Origin: Paramacrobiotus metropolitanus
Taxonomy: Eukaryota > Tardigrada > Eutardigrada > Parachela > Macrobiotidae
Assembly (NCBI RefSeq): GCF_019649055.1
Contig: NW_026570249.1
Span: 62,001-126,000 of the forward strand
Direction: 5' to 3'
DNA length: 64,000 nt
Made by a program: the position numbers and the translations under genes. Under the pieces are notes generated by a model. The model worked only from the letters and a program-made list of their open reading frames with translations, searched no databases and had not been told where the DNA came from. Each line of letters opens with the position of its first letter. The stretch's first letter is position 1. Positions 1-11,781 of the stretch are shown one piece after another.

Positions 1-724
1 GAAGCCGTTTTGGGCGGTTGGTCGAAAGACTGTCGCCCTGACATTGATGACCGTTCCTTTCCCCCTTGACTACGCGATAGTCGGGGGATGAGGAGGGAGG
101 GATCGCATTCCGAGCGGTTTGGCTCTAATTAACCAAAGAAAGTGGTAGTGCTTACGAAAATGAGAAGAACGTAAGGTTGTAAGGTTCGAGACTTGGAAGG
201 CGAAGATAAGTTCTGAGTTCAACTTCTGACTCAACTCTTGGCCGGACGCAATCCATGGAAGACAGTCAGAATAGAATAACAGAAAAACTGCAACATTCTA
301 AATGGGAAAACGTTTAAAATTGTACTGTTCTTCATCGATAAAATTGTAGATTTTGTAGTTTAATAAAAAAATAAATTTATTGTTAATTTTGTTGTCGAGT
401 CATTTGACTCTCGCGCGTTCTTGATGATATCTGCTACAAAAAGTTGGGCAGTGTTAAACATTTCTGTAACGTTTTCAGTAGATGCATCCTGTCAGCGATG
501 AGTTGGAGGATTGGTTTTGGTAAGAGCAACAAAATATGTCATAAATGTCATCATATCGCCATGTAATTGCAAGTTAGCAAGGAATAATTATCCAAACTTT
601 ATGAACCGATCAGCTAAAACAGCCAGCAAATAACAAACCGCGAAGCAACATTATTTGAAATAGTGAATCGGTACCAAAGCTGAACAAAAGGACAGAAAGC
701 TTAAAAAACATATGTTAGGGGAAA
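1..724. other. 3' flank of PSMD2, no gene seen
   Basis: AT-rich sequence downstream of the PSMD2 stop codon. No open frame with recognisable motifs and no RNA gene were seen. The TTTATT at about 376 could serve as a minus-strand AATAAA poly(A) signal for PSMD2, but it lies some 350 bases past the stop, so this is tentative. Confidence 0.5.
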
Positions 725-3700
725 TCATGTCATATCTTGATCGGTCGATCGCTTCCGTAACACAACGAATCCTTCCAAAACGGAAGTCAGCGGCACATCT
801 ACAATGAATTCCGGATTAAGTAAATAAAATCTATTAAAAGTCATAATCTATACGAAAATTCAGTTCACTTTGCCAAAAGTGTGATGACAAACCTCACTGC
901 GTTCGTCAATCAATAATTTTACAAACAAGCTCTATTTTCCCCTTATCACTTTTTATTGTTAATATTAAATAAATCGTTAACAAAACAGCGTAAATAACAC
1001 ATAACATCTCATTACTTACAGTCATCAGTCGCCAGTTCAGCGCGTTCTCCATAATTCATCAGTACTGGCGTGGTATGAGTCTGGAAACCGGTGATCGCTT
1101 TAGGACGTCCAGCTTGTCCCACAATATCCACAGCCTACATACGGACCATTTGTTTAGCACGTGGCCGATGACACCACACCAAATTCTTACAACAACGACT
1201 GATGACATCACATTGTTACAAAAACGTTCATTTCCGCCACACTTCTTACCGTTCCCACACGGACAGTGGTCGTCACCGGTTTGAGATCCTCATCAAAACA
1301 GACCAACATTCGCGACTGGATAGCCGGAACCAAGTAGTACAAAAGATAATGATGCTTGCCCAGGATCGCTATAACAAAAAATTTTCTAAAACGGAAATCT
1401 TAACACCACGGTAAAGCAATGACTTACTTGATTTAACATCCAAACAAGCCGTTAAAACAACCAGCAATCCAGCCAGTGCAGCTCGACTGACCAGGAATCG
1501 GTCACTGTACTGCGGAGAGAGGGTATGCGTTCCTTTGCCCATATGCAATAATCCCTGCGCGATGCGCACCATAAATAAACTATTGGCATCCTTCGTGTGG
1601 TAAACAGCCAGATTGCGCAGCATGGTCGCCAAGCGGGCATTGTTGGTCCCTACATCGGGCGATAATTATAACCGATCGGCAAATCAAGAAAAACTGCGAA
1701 TTCATCTACATACCGGCTCCGATTAACCCCATCGCAAGGACTGAATTTGAAGCCACTTCACTGTCGTTATCGTGAGAAAATTTGCTCAGGGTGTCCATAA
1801 CGGTCAATTTGGGATTGGACACCGAGAGCAGCCCAAGAGCTAACGGCACCGCACGCCGGAGAGCTGCATCGCCGTATCGGAGCTGTAAAATGTGGAACAT
1901 GTTGAAAGTTGTTTACAGTTTTTTTATCGAAGCACACATTACTGACATACCAAATGCCCAAACGAACGCAGTGACATTTCCGATCCGATATCCTCGCCCA
2001 TGGCAATTAAAGCGATACCAAGAGCGGCAACGGCCTGATGCATACCGGCATCAGCCGCTTCTTCCTTCTTCTTATCTTTATCGTCCTTCGCTTCTTCCTT
2101 CTTGTCGCCGTTTTTCTTCTCTTCTTCATCCTGTCACAAAAAAAAATAATTATCAAATAGAATCATGTTTTAATCCAATCAAAAATTAAACAACAAACTG
2201 TTCACAAATCAACTACCTTCTTATCCACATGCTCGCTGCAACTGTGAAGGAACTGCTGAATTTTGAGAACATTCCCGGTTCCGGCGTAGGCACAAGCGTC
2301 AACAAAATGCAGCGCCAAGGTTTTGTACGGATCATCCAGAACCTGCAGCGTGGCCCGCACCGTGTCCACGCGTTCTTGCTGACCCAGATGCAGCAGTCCC
2401 AATCCCAACGCCAGCATCTTCGCCAGAGGATCTTTCAGCTCGAGGGCAGTCCGCTCCATCATCGTCTGCAGGATGGCTTCGGCGATCTGGGCGTTACACG
2501 TGCCCACGGCTACCAGACCGAGGGACACTGCTGTGAAGCACTTAATCTCCAGCGTACTGCTGTCATCTTCCAGAGCCGGTAATAACACCTCAATGACATC
2601 GGCGCGGTTGGTTCCGGCATATGCGAGGCTCATGCTACACAAGTTAATATGGAATTAAACATCAGCAAAGCAAAGGACGCAAACTGAAGAAAGAAATTTA
2701 CCCGATAACGGCACCGGTGCGGATGACGCCAGATTTGTTGGTAATGTGTTCGCTGAGGAGGGCTTTAGCTGGATCACAGTCGTTTCGGATACGGGCATTA
2801 ACGATTCCACAGGCCAAAAGCGCCCCGGATTTGATGTATTCGTCCGTTGCATACAGATATTTATCAATCTGAGTTAAACCGCCATCAACATCCCATAGCA
2901 AGATCAATCCGAGGGAAGCTGTTGCACTGAGCATACCTGAAACCAACAATCGTATTACTGCTTCCGCAAAAAAATTCAAAAGAATACAATGCGGACAAAA
3001 CTGAAGTGCCGAGAGCCATACCATGTTCCTTATTCTTATAAATCCATTTATTTCCGTCTTCAGCAAACATTTTATCCGTTCCAAATGCGCAGTTAACCAG
3101 GCCGTTGACAAAAGCGGAAGCCAAATTCTGGCGCGCGGAGTCCAGTCCCGTCCCCGTAACAAAGCTACCTGCAAATGAAACAACACATTCTATTCAATTT
3201 TCCCAAACAATATTTCAGATCCGGCCGTACGGTGCTGTTCAAGATGAGTCTTATAGACATCTTCGGGTGTCTTAGGTTCAGCGATATCCAGTTCACGAGC
3301 CAGAGCCAGATGATTGGCATTCAGCTGTGAGTTGGACATGATTTCCATCAGTTCATCATATCCCTCAGAATTTTCATCCAATTCCAGATAGACTTGACTA
3401 TGTGCCAAGATAAACGCAATCTGCTTCTTCGTAGCACTACAATTATATGTTGAAATCACGAATACAGAAATTCAAGAGATATTTACAATATTTCTCTCAC
3501 CGATCGGGGCAAAGGAGGAACAGTTCTTTAATGAGAGTCATATCGTTTAATCGGATTGCGAGACGAATAGCTTCGGTATATTGGTTGAATTTGTGGTACA
3601 GCTTAATCGCAGTTTTCAGCAATTGGGTGTCTTCCGGATCAGCAACGTATGGCACACAACTGAAAACGGAAAAATTTAAGATAAATGAACAATACAATTA

Positions 3701-5230
3701 CAATACTAACTTTGTTATTAAAATTTTACTAGCAATTTTAATTTTTTGTCTTCTGTTTTTAAATTAAGTCGGCTGCTGCCATTCTACGCACCTGACCAAG
3801 TACAAGCAGACTTTATTGTATGAATGCGTATCCACGAAGGTTTCCAGCAGTTTCAACTGTTCTATTTCCATTAATAAATCACAGGCTTCCGGTTCGGCAT
3901 TATGATCCATAAAATATCTGACGATCTCTTGCGCCAGCTGCAGATAGACTGTCTTCTGGCTTTCATCCAGCTTTGCGGTTTCGTTCCATTCTTGTGTAAC
4001 TTCTCCAGCCAAATGCCTGCGGAAAAGAGAAAATACTGAGACACGAAGTAGTCTTAAAAGAATGTTGTACAATGGTTTCCCGTAAATCGTGGTTCAGCAA
4101 CCAATACGTAAAGATCCAGCTTTATCGGTTTTGCACAGTTTAAGCAGAATAAAACAGCCAAAAATTACAGTAAAAATACCTCACCTGACATATTCGTGTC
4201 CCCATGCTCCGATATCCTCCTTCGTTGCTAGCATTTTATATTTTATGGACTCCCGAGTCGAGCTCATAGTCATAGACATGACACTCAAAACGCTGGCGCA
4301 TATTTTCTGAAAAGCAATCGTATTCGCAACTGTAAGCAAGTCAAAAAAATAAGTACCTGCATGCTTCGATTTCCGTAACAAACCCATGTTGACTTATAAA
4401 ACTATTACAGTCTCCATATTTAAATGAATTAGTTCTACATCTTAAGGAAAGTCTTCGTAAGTTCGTGTAAACATTTTATTTTTTGTTTTTTCGCTGTATA
4501 ATATAAAGGAAACAAATGTAACCAGAAAAACATGGTTTTATGGCAGAAAGTACACATTCCCTGTCAAATTACCGATCCCAAATCGGTTCCAAATACCACA
4601 TGTCGCCGCTTGCGCCATAATTACGGCGACACTGATTCAGCATTTTTAACACAGCTACTCGCTACTGTCACGTAAACTGTTTTCCTCACAAATGAGCTTC
4701 TTGTTTTCGCCAATTTGAACTACAGAATTATTCCCAATTCTGAAACGCTCACCTTAACATCCGGATCGGATATCTTCTCGAAGAGGTTCTTGATGGTGTC
4801 AAAATGCGGCCGGAGAAACTTAAGTGGCTTCGGAACGGAAGTCATCGACGTGGTTGACGAGCGAATCTGATTTCGCAAAGCTTCCAGTGCTGGCTTCTGC
4901 AGTTCCAGTTTACCTTCCTAAATAAACCATCAATAATTTTCGGGTAAAAATAACGCGCGTCGTTCACACAAACAAAAGCAAATGACGGTAAGGTCCCGTA
5001 AGGACAATTGCATTTTAATATGTTCAATATTACCTGCAGGCGCTCGACGAGCATGTTCAGCTCAGCTTGAAGTTTCAGGTCTTCCTCCGACTAAAAAAAA
5101 CAATTCCCTAAATCTTCCAGTACAACCAGCGGTTTCCCAAACACAGCAGCTTTACAATTTCATTTTCTTTCTCGGTCTTTTTCTTGTCGGCCGATTTCGC
5201 GTCTCCTTTCTCTGCATCAGGAGCCACCAT
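725..5230 (-). CDS. PSMD2: 26S proteasome non-ATPase regulatory subunit 2 (Rpn1)
   Basis: Scaffold subunit of the proteasome 19S base; in the family it binds ubiquitin, ubiquitin-like shuttle factors and the Rpt ATPases. Exons on the minus strand: 5156-5230, 5034-5090, 4753-4917, 4185-4306, 3792-4016, 3501-3659, 3231-3436, 3022-3168, 2702-2936, 2217-2634, 1951-2130, 1714-1882, 1428-1649, 1250-1368, 1020-1134 and 725-798. All are bounded by GT-AG with matching phases and give about 895 residues, against about 908 in human. Recognisable segments are [20 protein letters not shown] (exon 3), SWGHEYVR-like [21 protein letters not shown], the PC repeats ([25 protein letters not shown]) and the C-terminal [10 protein letters not shown] and [11 protein letters not shown] lysine/glutamate-rich linker is encoded at about 2030-2130, as in other animals. 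The start was chosen because a charged N-terminus follows and phases agree. No break was seen. Confidence 0.97.
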
Positions 5231-5939
5231 GTTTACGGCTGTTCAGCAATAATGTCCCGATTCAACAAGCGCTGCTGCGCTATGATAATCAATACGGCCG
5301 GACTAGCGAAACTTTCAGGTACAGTATTTCACCTAAGCGTAAACACCTTCCGGTTGGGATGTTCCTTTGGAAGAAGTGGACAAAAGATCCAAAAACAGGT
5401 AAAACCACGAAGGTATAAGGCACACAGGTTTGGCAAGAATGCAGAAGATGCACTGCTTACCAGTGCACGGTACTTTGTACTGGTAGATCGAAGAACTCAA
5501 TACCAACACTGTATCAAGGATTTTACTTCACTGATTATAAAAATGTTTATAACGACACTTGTTCTACTGTTAATTTTCAATTAAATTTGAAAAACAGATC
5601 CTCTCCCGTAAAAATCAAATACAGCGTTTTCGGCACTGGAAAATGCACTGAAAACTTTTCCGTCAAACAGCATTACAAGTGGCGTGCCGAGGGTCTCTCG
5701 TGGGGGGTTATGGCAGCTGTGCCGATACCGGCGAAACGGCCGTGAATTTGTCACCTGAAAAACTAAAAAAGTATTGTACAAACATTCTGAGTGTTAAAAA
5801 AGCTATTCAAATTAGTTCAAAATCAAATTTATAATCAACCAAAATGCGAACTGCAAACGTTGCCGGTTAAAAAACTGCTATCAGCACTTAAATAACACTC
5901 TATCTGTACGATTACGCATCATAGGAGATATATCCAGTT
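5231..5939. promoter_or_regulatory. PSMD2 upstream region / intergenic
   Basis: Region between the PSMD2 start codon and the tRNA. It should contain the PSMD2 promoter, but no TATA box in a sensible position was recognised. The plus-strand open frame crossing it (to about 5584) overlaps PSMD2 exons antisense and has no family motif. Confidence 0.35.
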
Positions 5940-6010
5940 GCGAAGCTAGTACATCGGTAGTATGGCTGCCTTCCAAGCAGTTGAGCCGGGTTCGACTCCC
6001 GGGCTTCGCA
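5940..6010 (+). tRNA. tRNA-Gly (anticodon TCC)
   Basis: A full cloverleaf can be folded: acceptor stem GCGAAGC (5940-5946) pairs with GCTTCGC (6003-6009), followed by discriminator A. The anticodon arm is GCTGC-CTTCCAA-GCAGT with anticodon TCC. The T-arm CCGGG-TTCGACT-CCCGG is perfect and provides the B box. There is no intron. A run of six T directly follows (6011-6016) and fits an RNA polymerase III terminator. CCA is not encoded, as expected for eukaryotes. Confidence 0.96.
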
Positions 6011-6016
6011 TTTTTT
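6011..6016 (+). terminator. Pol III T-run terminator of tRNA-Gly
   Basis: TTTTTT immediately 3' of the tRNA discriminator base. Confidence 0.8.
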
Positions 6017-6395
6017 CCCTTTTTGCTCCAGACTTTCACTTTAGTACTTTACAAGTGGGTAGGTACATGTACTGGCGCTTATTAGCTGCGTAGTTTCAAT
6101 GCTTTAGTTTGCACTGCATTTAAATGAATAAAACCTAATTAAGACAAGCCTGCCAGTATGCAGTTACAGTATTATTTCACGTTTTTGCATTTTGGCAATA
6201 CGATCGAATGACGTTTTAATATCCCATGAACCATGGTCCACCCCAAGATTCAGCAGCAGTAGGCACTTGTACGAGTGACGACAAGCAACTTCATCGAATC
6301 TTCTAAAAACTATACAAAATATTGCACACATTGTCACACACATATTTTTAAGATCACAAAATTAATAAAACAAAATGAAAAACATAACATGGCTG
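6017..6395. other. Intergenic, 3' flank of CRAT
   Basis: No gene recognised. This holds the presumed 3' UTR of the minus-strand CRAT gene on its right side. Confidence 0.4.
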
Positions 6396-9300
6396 TTATT
6401 CTATCAGCCTTTTCATGTCCAAAAATGTGTCGCCAACAGTCTCCATGAAACGCTTGGCATTTGTTCCCGGATAGGAGCGAGTGGCGGTGATACCGGCTAT
6501 TATCCTATCGTGCATCGGATTATAACAACATCCAAACCCATCAGCAACAGCCGGACCATAGCACATATAGCTTTTCAGGTCAGAATTCCCCTATAAACAA
6601 AGTAAGCACATAAAATTCAACGAAGCTCTTAAACACAAAACTCTAATAAATAATATAACCCATATACAGAGCATCCCAAAATTAATGCACACTGGTTTTA
6701 TGTACAAGCACAATAGTTAAACAAAATTTGAGCAAACTACCAAGCGACAACTTTTGATTAGCGGAAACCGACGAATGCTTTAGACTATTAGACGGGTTAT
6801 AATGTATTCGAAATGTATTTATGGATTAACATACCTGACTTGTCGATAATTTCCAGTGTGTGCTGGTTGTGTATCCAACATCCATCATAAAAGGCGGAAT
6901 ATTATACCCATTCTCAACCGCAGTCAGTTTCAATCCCAGCAAGTGTCGATCCACACCGGCACCTTTTGATGCCTACAAAAAAATCCCAAGATTAAATGAA
7001 AAGAAAAAAGGAAGAACGATTCAGGAGCAAGCGAACCTCTGCACCATATTTCTTGTGTGCGTTAACGGCCTCGGTCAGGAGATTTTTTGAAGCCTTGCTC
7101 CCGGCGCCTTCTACGACTGCTTTAACAAACTTCATAGATTCTTCACTGGCAGAACGAATAGTTTCCGTGCGACCATGAGCAAATTGTCGTGTAGATGCGC
7201 TTTCGTAAGTCGGAGGAATTTGATTGTATAGTCTACAAAAAGCGTATTAATCTACCCTCGACGTACCTGACTTCGAAGTGCATACGTATTTGTAGAATTA
7301 CGTAAATTAAACCACTGAAATCCTGATATTTATTTTGCGATAAAAATAATACCAGACTTACCGATAATACGCCAGCTGTAAGGCCATTTGAAAATAGCTA
7401 TCGGGGCTATATTTCCTGCTCTTTATGAAATCTTTTCCATAATCGGTAAAGTCAAGCACGTCCAAATCAACATCCTCCACATGCCTACAACGAAAACCTT
7501 TATGCACTAGCACGCATGCGTTATGTTAAAAATTACATTAATAAAATTATTTATCGCACTGGACGTATCGCAAAAAACTTACGTATCCATCAGATCCACT
7601 GCCGTATCGATATGAGCAATCATATCCTTATCCAAATCGAAAGTCAGTTGTTTGGCATCCACCGGGACTGCAAATTTTGAAAAATTTTGCCGTTTCTCGA
7701 CATGATGGTGGTTCGTGTGAAAACCTTCTCCGGTCTGTTTCACAATATACTCCATCATACGAAATAGCGGTGGGCCTTCAATTAATGTATGTTCATAATT
7801 CCATCCACATGTACCATCTGCGCCGACGATTAACTACCAAACATGTACTCTGTGAGCATAAAAAACGACCAAGTTGCAACGTTTGCTCCTACTTGTAGCG
7901 TTTTATCGAACCATCGGTTGCCGCTGTTCTCCTGCGAGCCGCCTCCGTGTAAAACCTGACGACCGGCAGATGTCAAGGTGTGCTCTTTGATGTTAGGTAC
8001 AGGTAAATCCAAGCATACAACGAATAAACTCTTCTGGACTTGGTCCAGCATGAACCGATTAGATTTGTTCTTTGAAAGCATTTTATAGGCATGCGACCAC
8101 ACAGAGCGATTCTGTGATGTGAGCATTCCGACCGGGACACTGGGATGGGAGGAGGCTTTGGTAACGACGCTGAGCAAATACAGATACAATTCGTGATGAC
8201 TGAATGGACGGCCGGATGGATCCTCAATAGGAATTTGAAAAAGCTGCCAAGAAAAAGTTATGACAATGTCATGATTTAAAACCACACCGTTTCGCAAACT
8301 TTTTTCATCGTGTTGAAAATTTCAAAAATTCGAAAGTTTTATTTTCAAGCGGATATAAGTTGGCGTTTTAAGAGTTTTATGTAATAGCAGTGCTGCTTAC
8401 CGCGTTTTTATGCATCACTATAATAAAAGGCTGCTCGACTTCTTGTTCGCCAATGATGATCTCGTCATGCGTACCGCCTGGGATACGGTAGCTGCCGAAA
8501 ATTTTCAAATACTGGGACATATCCACCGGTTGTCCCTTCACGGCATCAGGCTGTAGTTGTCCCGAATAAATTAATTCGCGAAATTTAAGGATGTGCGTAA
8601 TTAATGCAGCAGCGGTACGGAGCTGGCCCTCCTGATTGGAGAAATGCAGACATGGGAAGACGATGCCGGGGCTGACATTCACAGGAAGACCAGGTCGATA
8701 TTCCAGGTATGTTCTATGTAACCACCAATCTTCCAACTACAAGCGACGGCCAACATAAGAAAACTCTTTGGTATGTAATAAAATAATTTACGAATATTTT
8801 CGCTTTTTGTGAAGCCTTTTTGTTCGCAAGTTTGTTTCACGTGCCTATGAGAGTACCACTACCCACACATTAAGAAATACAGCTGTGTCAAAATTCATTT
8901 GATAATCATTAGAATCAGCAAATTTTGTGGCAAAAATTCTCACTAAAATTAACTGGTCAATTATTAATGCACTAATAAAAACTTACCCAGTTCTCGTGTT
9001 TTTGTGCACGCTGCTCCAGAAGCTGCTGCAACGCTTCGCCTTCACCACCAGGTTTTGCAAATTCATCCAGCAGCTACCAAAAAATGATTGTCGCCGTGCA
9101 ATTTCGAATAATCACACTACGGTATCAGCGTTTTACAATTTATACATCGGTAGTCGCCTAGTTGGTACCTTCTTTGTGTGTCTAAGTTCGCCTTCACTCA
9201 AGAACGGTTTAAGGGATTTGTAGTACTTCTCCAGCGTCTGTGACAGGGGTGGCACGGGCAGCGGTGGCAATGCATGCGGATAGGGGTTCTCTTTTCTATG

Positions 9301-9516
9301 GTCGTGCTTGAATGGTTTCACTGGCATTCCGGCAGTATCTCTTGCGGCCGCAATTTCCGTCGAGGAGCGCGTTAGAAGACAGCGCACAGTGCTTTTCCAA
9401 GGTGCTTCCCCCGTGTTCGCACTCTGCGGAGTTCTTTGGCTAATCGAGCAGAGCACACTTCTCGCAACCGTAGGGGGGATTCTTCGTGCATGCATGGCGG
9501 GGATAAACGCCATCAA
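6396..9516 (-). CDS. CRAT: Carnitine O-acetyltransferase
   Basis: Transfers acetyl and short acyl groups between CoA and carnitine in mitochondria and/or peroxisomes. Exons on the minus strand: 9169-9516, 8987-9073, 8401-8736, 7893-8243, 7583-7833, 7362-7484, 7037-7232, 6835-6972 and 6396-6590. All phases agree and give about 674 residues, against 626 in human. Diagnostic motifs are LPPLPVPPLSQTLEKYY, NSGNRWFDKTLQ, the catalytic-histidine region NYEHTLIEGPP (about 7775-7800), YESASTRQF, RTETIRSAS, DRHLLGLKL and STSQ. The extra N-terminal stretch begins MMAFIPAMHARRIPPTVARS; it is basic and lacks acidic residues, so it could be a mitochondrial presequence. The first Met of the exon was used; an upstream noncoding exon is possible. 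The motif set fits CRAT better than CPT1 or CPT2. Confidence 0.93.
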
Positions 9517-9953
9517 ATGCCAACTCGAAAGGAGTTCTCAATGTTATGTGTCTCTCAATGTTCCCAACGTGTCCAATACTAATCCGTATCGTATCGTAAT
9601 TATTACCTTTCAAACTTCTCAAACGGTATCGGTAGGCCTGGAACTGGATAGTTCGTCATGAGATGCCTGAAAGAAGCGTAATTCTGGAACGAACTGCATT
9701 GAGAGCGATACGATAAGGACCTCTGTTTTTCTGCTAAAAATAAGTATATTGCAAGCCTTCTTGAGGTTCCGCAAAAACGGCAAAGTGCAAGTAAAAAAGC
9801 ATGCAAAAACGGAAAAAAAGTTCACAAAACACAGGAGTCGAGACTCGAGAGAAGTGGACGTTCTGTTTGTAATTACTGTACCTACCTAGTTGTTTGTGTC
9901 TTACCGTGACTGCCGCCCTGCAAAAGGTATCCTTAGTGACAACCCGGGTGCGA
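9517..9953. promoter_or_regulatory. CRAT 5' flank, truncated by transposon insertion
   Basis: About 440 bases between the CRAT start codon and the transposon target duplication. No core promoter element was clearly recognised. Any CRAT control sequence farther upstream has been displaced by 5.7 kb. Confidence 0.4.
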
Positions 9954-9960
9954 ATATTAC
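9954..9960. repeat. Target site duplication, left copy
   Basis: ATATTAC directly abuts the left inverted repeat and is repeated exactly at 15661-15667 beyond the right one. P-superfamily elements usually make 7-8 bp duplications. Confidence 0.9.
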
Positions 9961-10054
9961 GTGTACAAACATACTACCAGTGCACCACATCATGATTGCG
10001 CAATAAAATTCTTGACGGTGGAGCTGTTCACGGTAGCTTGTATCAACGCAGCGC
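9961..10054 (+). repeat. Left terminal inverted repeat (94 bp)
   Basis: Begins GTGTACAAACATACTACCAG and ends AACGCAGCGC. It is the exact reverse complement of 15567-15660; similarity stops abruptly inward of 10054. Confidence 0.97.
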
Positions 10055-10739
10055 ACAACATACAGTAGCAGCGTTGTGTGTGCTGCAGTGCTGATAAGTG
10101 ATTAGTCACTAGTGAGAATGGTTACTATATTAGTTTTTCTGTTTCTTATGAATCTTATGATGTATGAGTGTCGTTTTGATTACTTGGGCTAATTACCTCT
10201 TTCTGTACATTTTATTTCTATCGCATTATAACAGTTACAGAGTATTCTACAATTTCTGGAGTGGAAATGTGGGCAGGTACTGATTGATCTTGTGTTCTTA
10301 TTTGCCTGTGAGAAGCAGCGAAAGTGCGAGGAGCCTCTCTTTGACCAACGTAAACTGCACCGTTCACGATCTCACCCGTGCAGCTGCGATCCCGAGTATA
10401 GCCCAGCGCACCCTGCTATCCGATCAGTGGTCATGGAGGCCGTAGAGGTCGGCGATCTGACGAAACTGCTCAGCGAAACGGACACCCTCGGTAAGCAATG
10501 AGATCTACGAACCTTGCTTTAAAGTTGTTCAATTGAATTATCGTTCCCCTTTGAACGGCGGGAATCTCGATGGTCGTTGCAGAAATGATTAAAAAATCCA
10601 AATTAATTAGGAACGCTCCTCCAGAGTCCGGAGTCCAGAGAGTCTATCGCCAGATATAATTATAAAAGAGCCACATATAATTATAGAAGAGCTTTACCGT
10701 TTACGTAGATTCATTTTTGTTTTGTATTTTAGAGTGAAA

Positions 10740-11040
10740 ATGCAGCAAGACCGCTGCGCTGTATGCTTCGAAGTTGCATCCGGTTTGAGTTGCGGAGTGT
10801 TGACGTGCGTACCTTGCAAACTTTTCTTTCTAGCCAACTGGAAAAAACGGTGCGTGGCAGAATAGATGTTTCATATCATTCTCTCGATAAAATACACCGT
10901 TCGTTATCGTTTAATTATTTTAGACTTTAGAATGTAAAAAAAGCGGTCGGTGTGCGGTCGAAAATGTTTCCCGCAAGACGCAGCAAATGTCGTTTGGAAA
11001 ATGTCGTGCAGTCGGCATGGATATTAGAAATCCTCAAAGC
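10740..11040 (+). other. Nuclear-receptor-type C4 zinc-finger DNA-binding domain (degenerate)
   Basis: Finger 1 has the exact C-x2-C-x13-C-x2-C spacing (Cys codons at 10755, 10764, 10806 and 10815) followed by KLFF, matching the receptor P-box pattern CxxCKxFF. The residues between the last two cysteines (VP) are unusual. A GT donor at 10850 and AG acceptor before 10924 lead to finger 2, which shows C-x5-C (10933, 10951) and then KCRAVGM, the conserved end of the receptor domain. The third and fourth cysteine region is out of frame: the +1 frame reads KCRLE at about 10987-11001. The intron phase is also off by one, next to an A6 run at 10842-10847. No receptor ligand-binding domain follows. 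Confidence 0.78.
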
Positions 11041-11099
11041 ATCCAGACCGCGCCCGGTTGGAAGCGGAGCTTTAGAACTTCGCAACCACAGAACTCCTA

Positions 11100-11491
11100 A
11101 TCCTTTCGCAAAGAAAGCTGTCAGAGCCGTTGTTCGAAACGCCCAAAGTGTGGATGACTTGGAAAATTACTCGTTGCGGTGAAGAAGGAAAATTTTGAGG
11201 AAACTGAATGTGTGCCGTTCGCGCATAAAGTTATCAAGGTATCTGTTTATCATTTTAAAAATGAATAGATTAGAACTTTGCGTGGTTGAATACTACTGAA
11301 TTTGTTTTTTCAGTAAATTGTTAATGCTGTTTTACATTTAGGTTAACGAAAACGAAGTCTTGAGTCATGTTCTGACCGCACGGATATTTCGATGGAATCG
11401 CGTAACAGCAAACAACGTCTCTTCTTCACACAAGTGCACGGTGGATACCGGTTCCGTTTGCATTAATCCTTACCATTATCGTAAAGCTGAA
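11100..11491 (+). other. Smad-type MH1 DNA-binding domain inside the transposon gene
   Basis: The first helix (NPFAKKAVRAVVRNAQ, frame 2, from about 11100) resembles Smad4 helix 1. After a one-base frame change at about 11178, the frame reads TECVPF, then an intron (donor GTATCT at about 11240, acceptor before 11342), then LSHVLTARIFRWNRV and VCINPYHYRK. The motifs HV-x4-R-(I/L)-(F/W)-RW and VC-(I/V)-NPYHY are MH1 hallmarks. The four zinc ligands are all present: Cys at 11209, Cys at 11435, Cys at 11459 and His at 11474. The second half of the domain is in one uninterrupted frame with the THAP domain that begins at 11492. No MH2 domain follows. Confidence 0.88.
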
Positions 11492-11715
11492 ATGGCGGAT
11501 CCGGTTGGGAGCGTCTGCGTTGTGACGGGTTGCAGCAATTACACAAAAAAAAAATCCCAGCCCGGGATTTTTCCGTTTGCCGGACAGAACTACAGACGAA
11601 GAGCGCTATTTGCAGTTTTTCTCCTGTGTGCTCGTCAAGATTTGGATAAGACGGGATTCACCAAACACCACCGCATTTGTGGAAAGCATTTTCTTGAGTC
11701 TGATTTTAATACAAT
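11492..11715 (+). other. THAP-type C2CH zinc finger
   Basis: Reads MADPVGSVCVVTGCSNY and onward. The C-x4-C pair is at 11516 and 11531, and the C-x2-H pair (ICGKHF) at 11678 and 11687. FPF lies in between and an acidic E-S-D-F follows. This is the DNA-binding domain normally found at the N-terminus of P-element transposases. The exon ends at GTAAAA (11716), and splicing to 11782 keeps the frame into the transposase region. Confidence 0.88.
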
Positions 11716-11781
11716 GTAAAATTAATTGCAAAATTAAAGAAACAACTTCTATGCCGGCTGCTGACATATATTTTTTTGCAG

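Noticed and set aside
187-196. GGTTCGAG resembling a tRNA B box
   Set aside because: No acceptor or anticodon arms can be folded around it.
1782-2189. 135-codon plus-strand open frame
   Set aside because: Antisense shadow of PSMD2 exons 11 and 12.
4982-5584. 200-codon plus-strand open frame
   Set aside because: Runs antisense through PSMD2 exons 1 and 2 and has no family motif.
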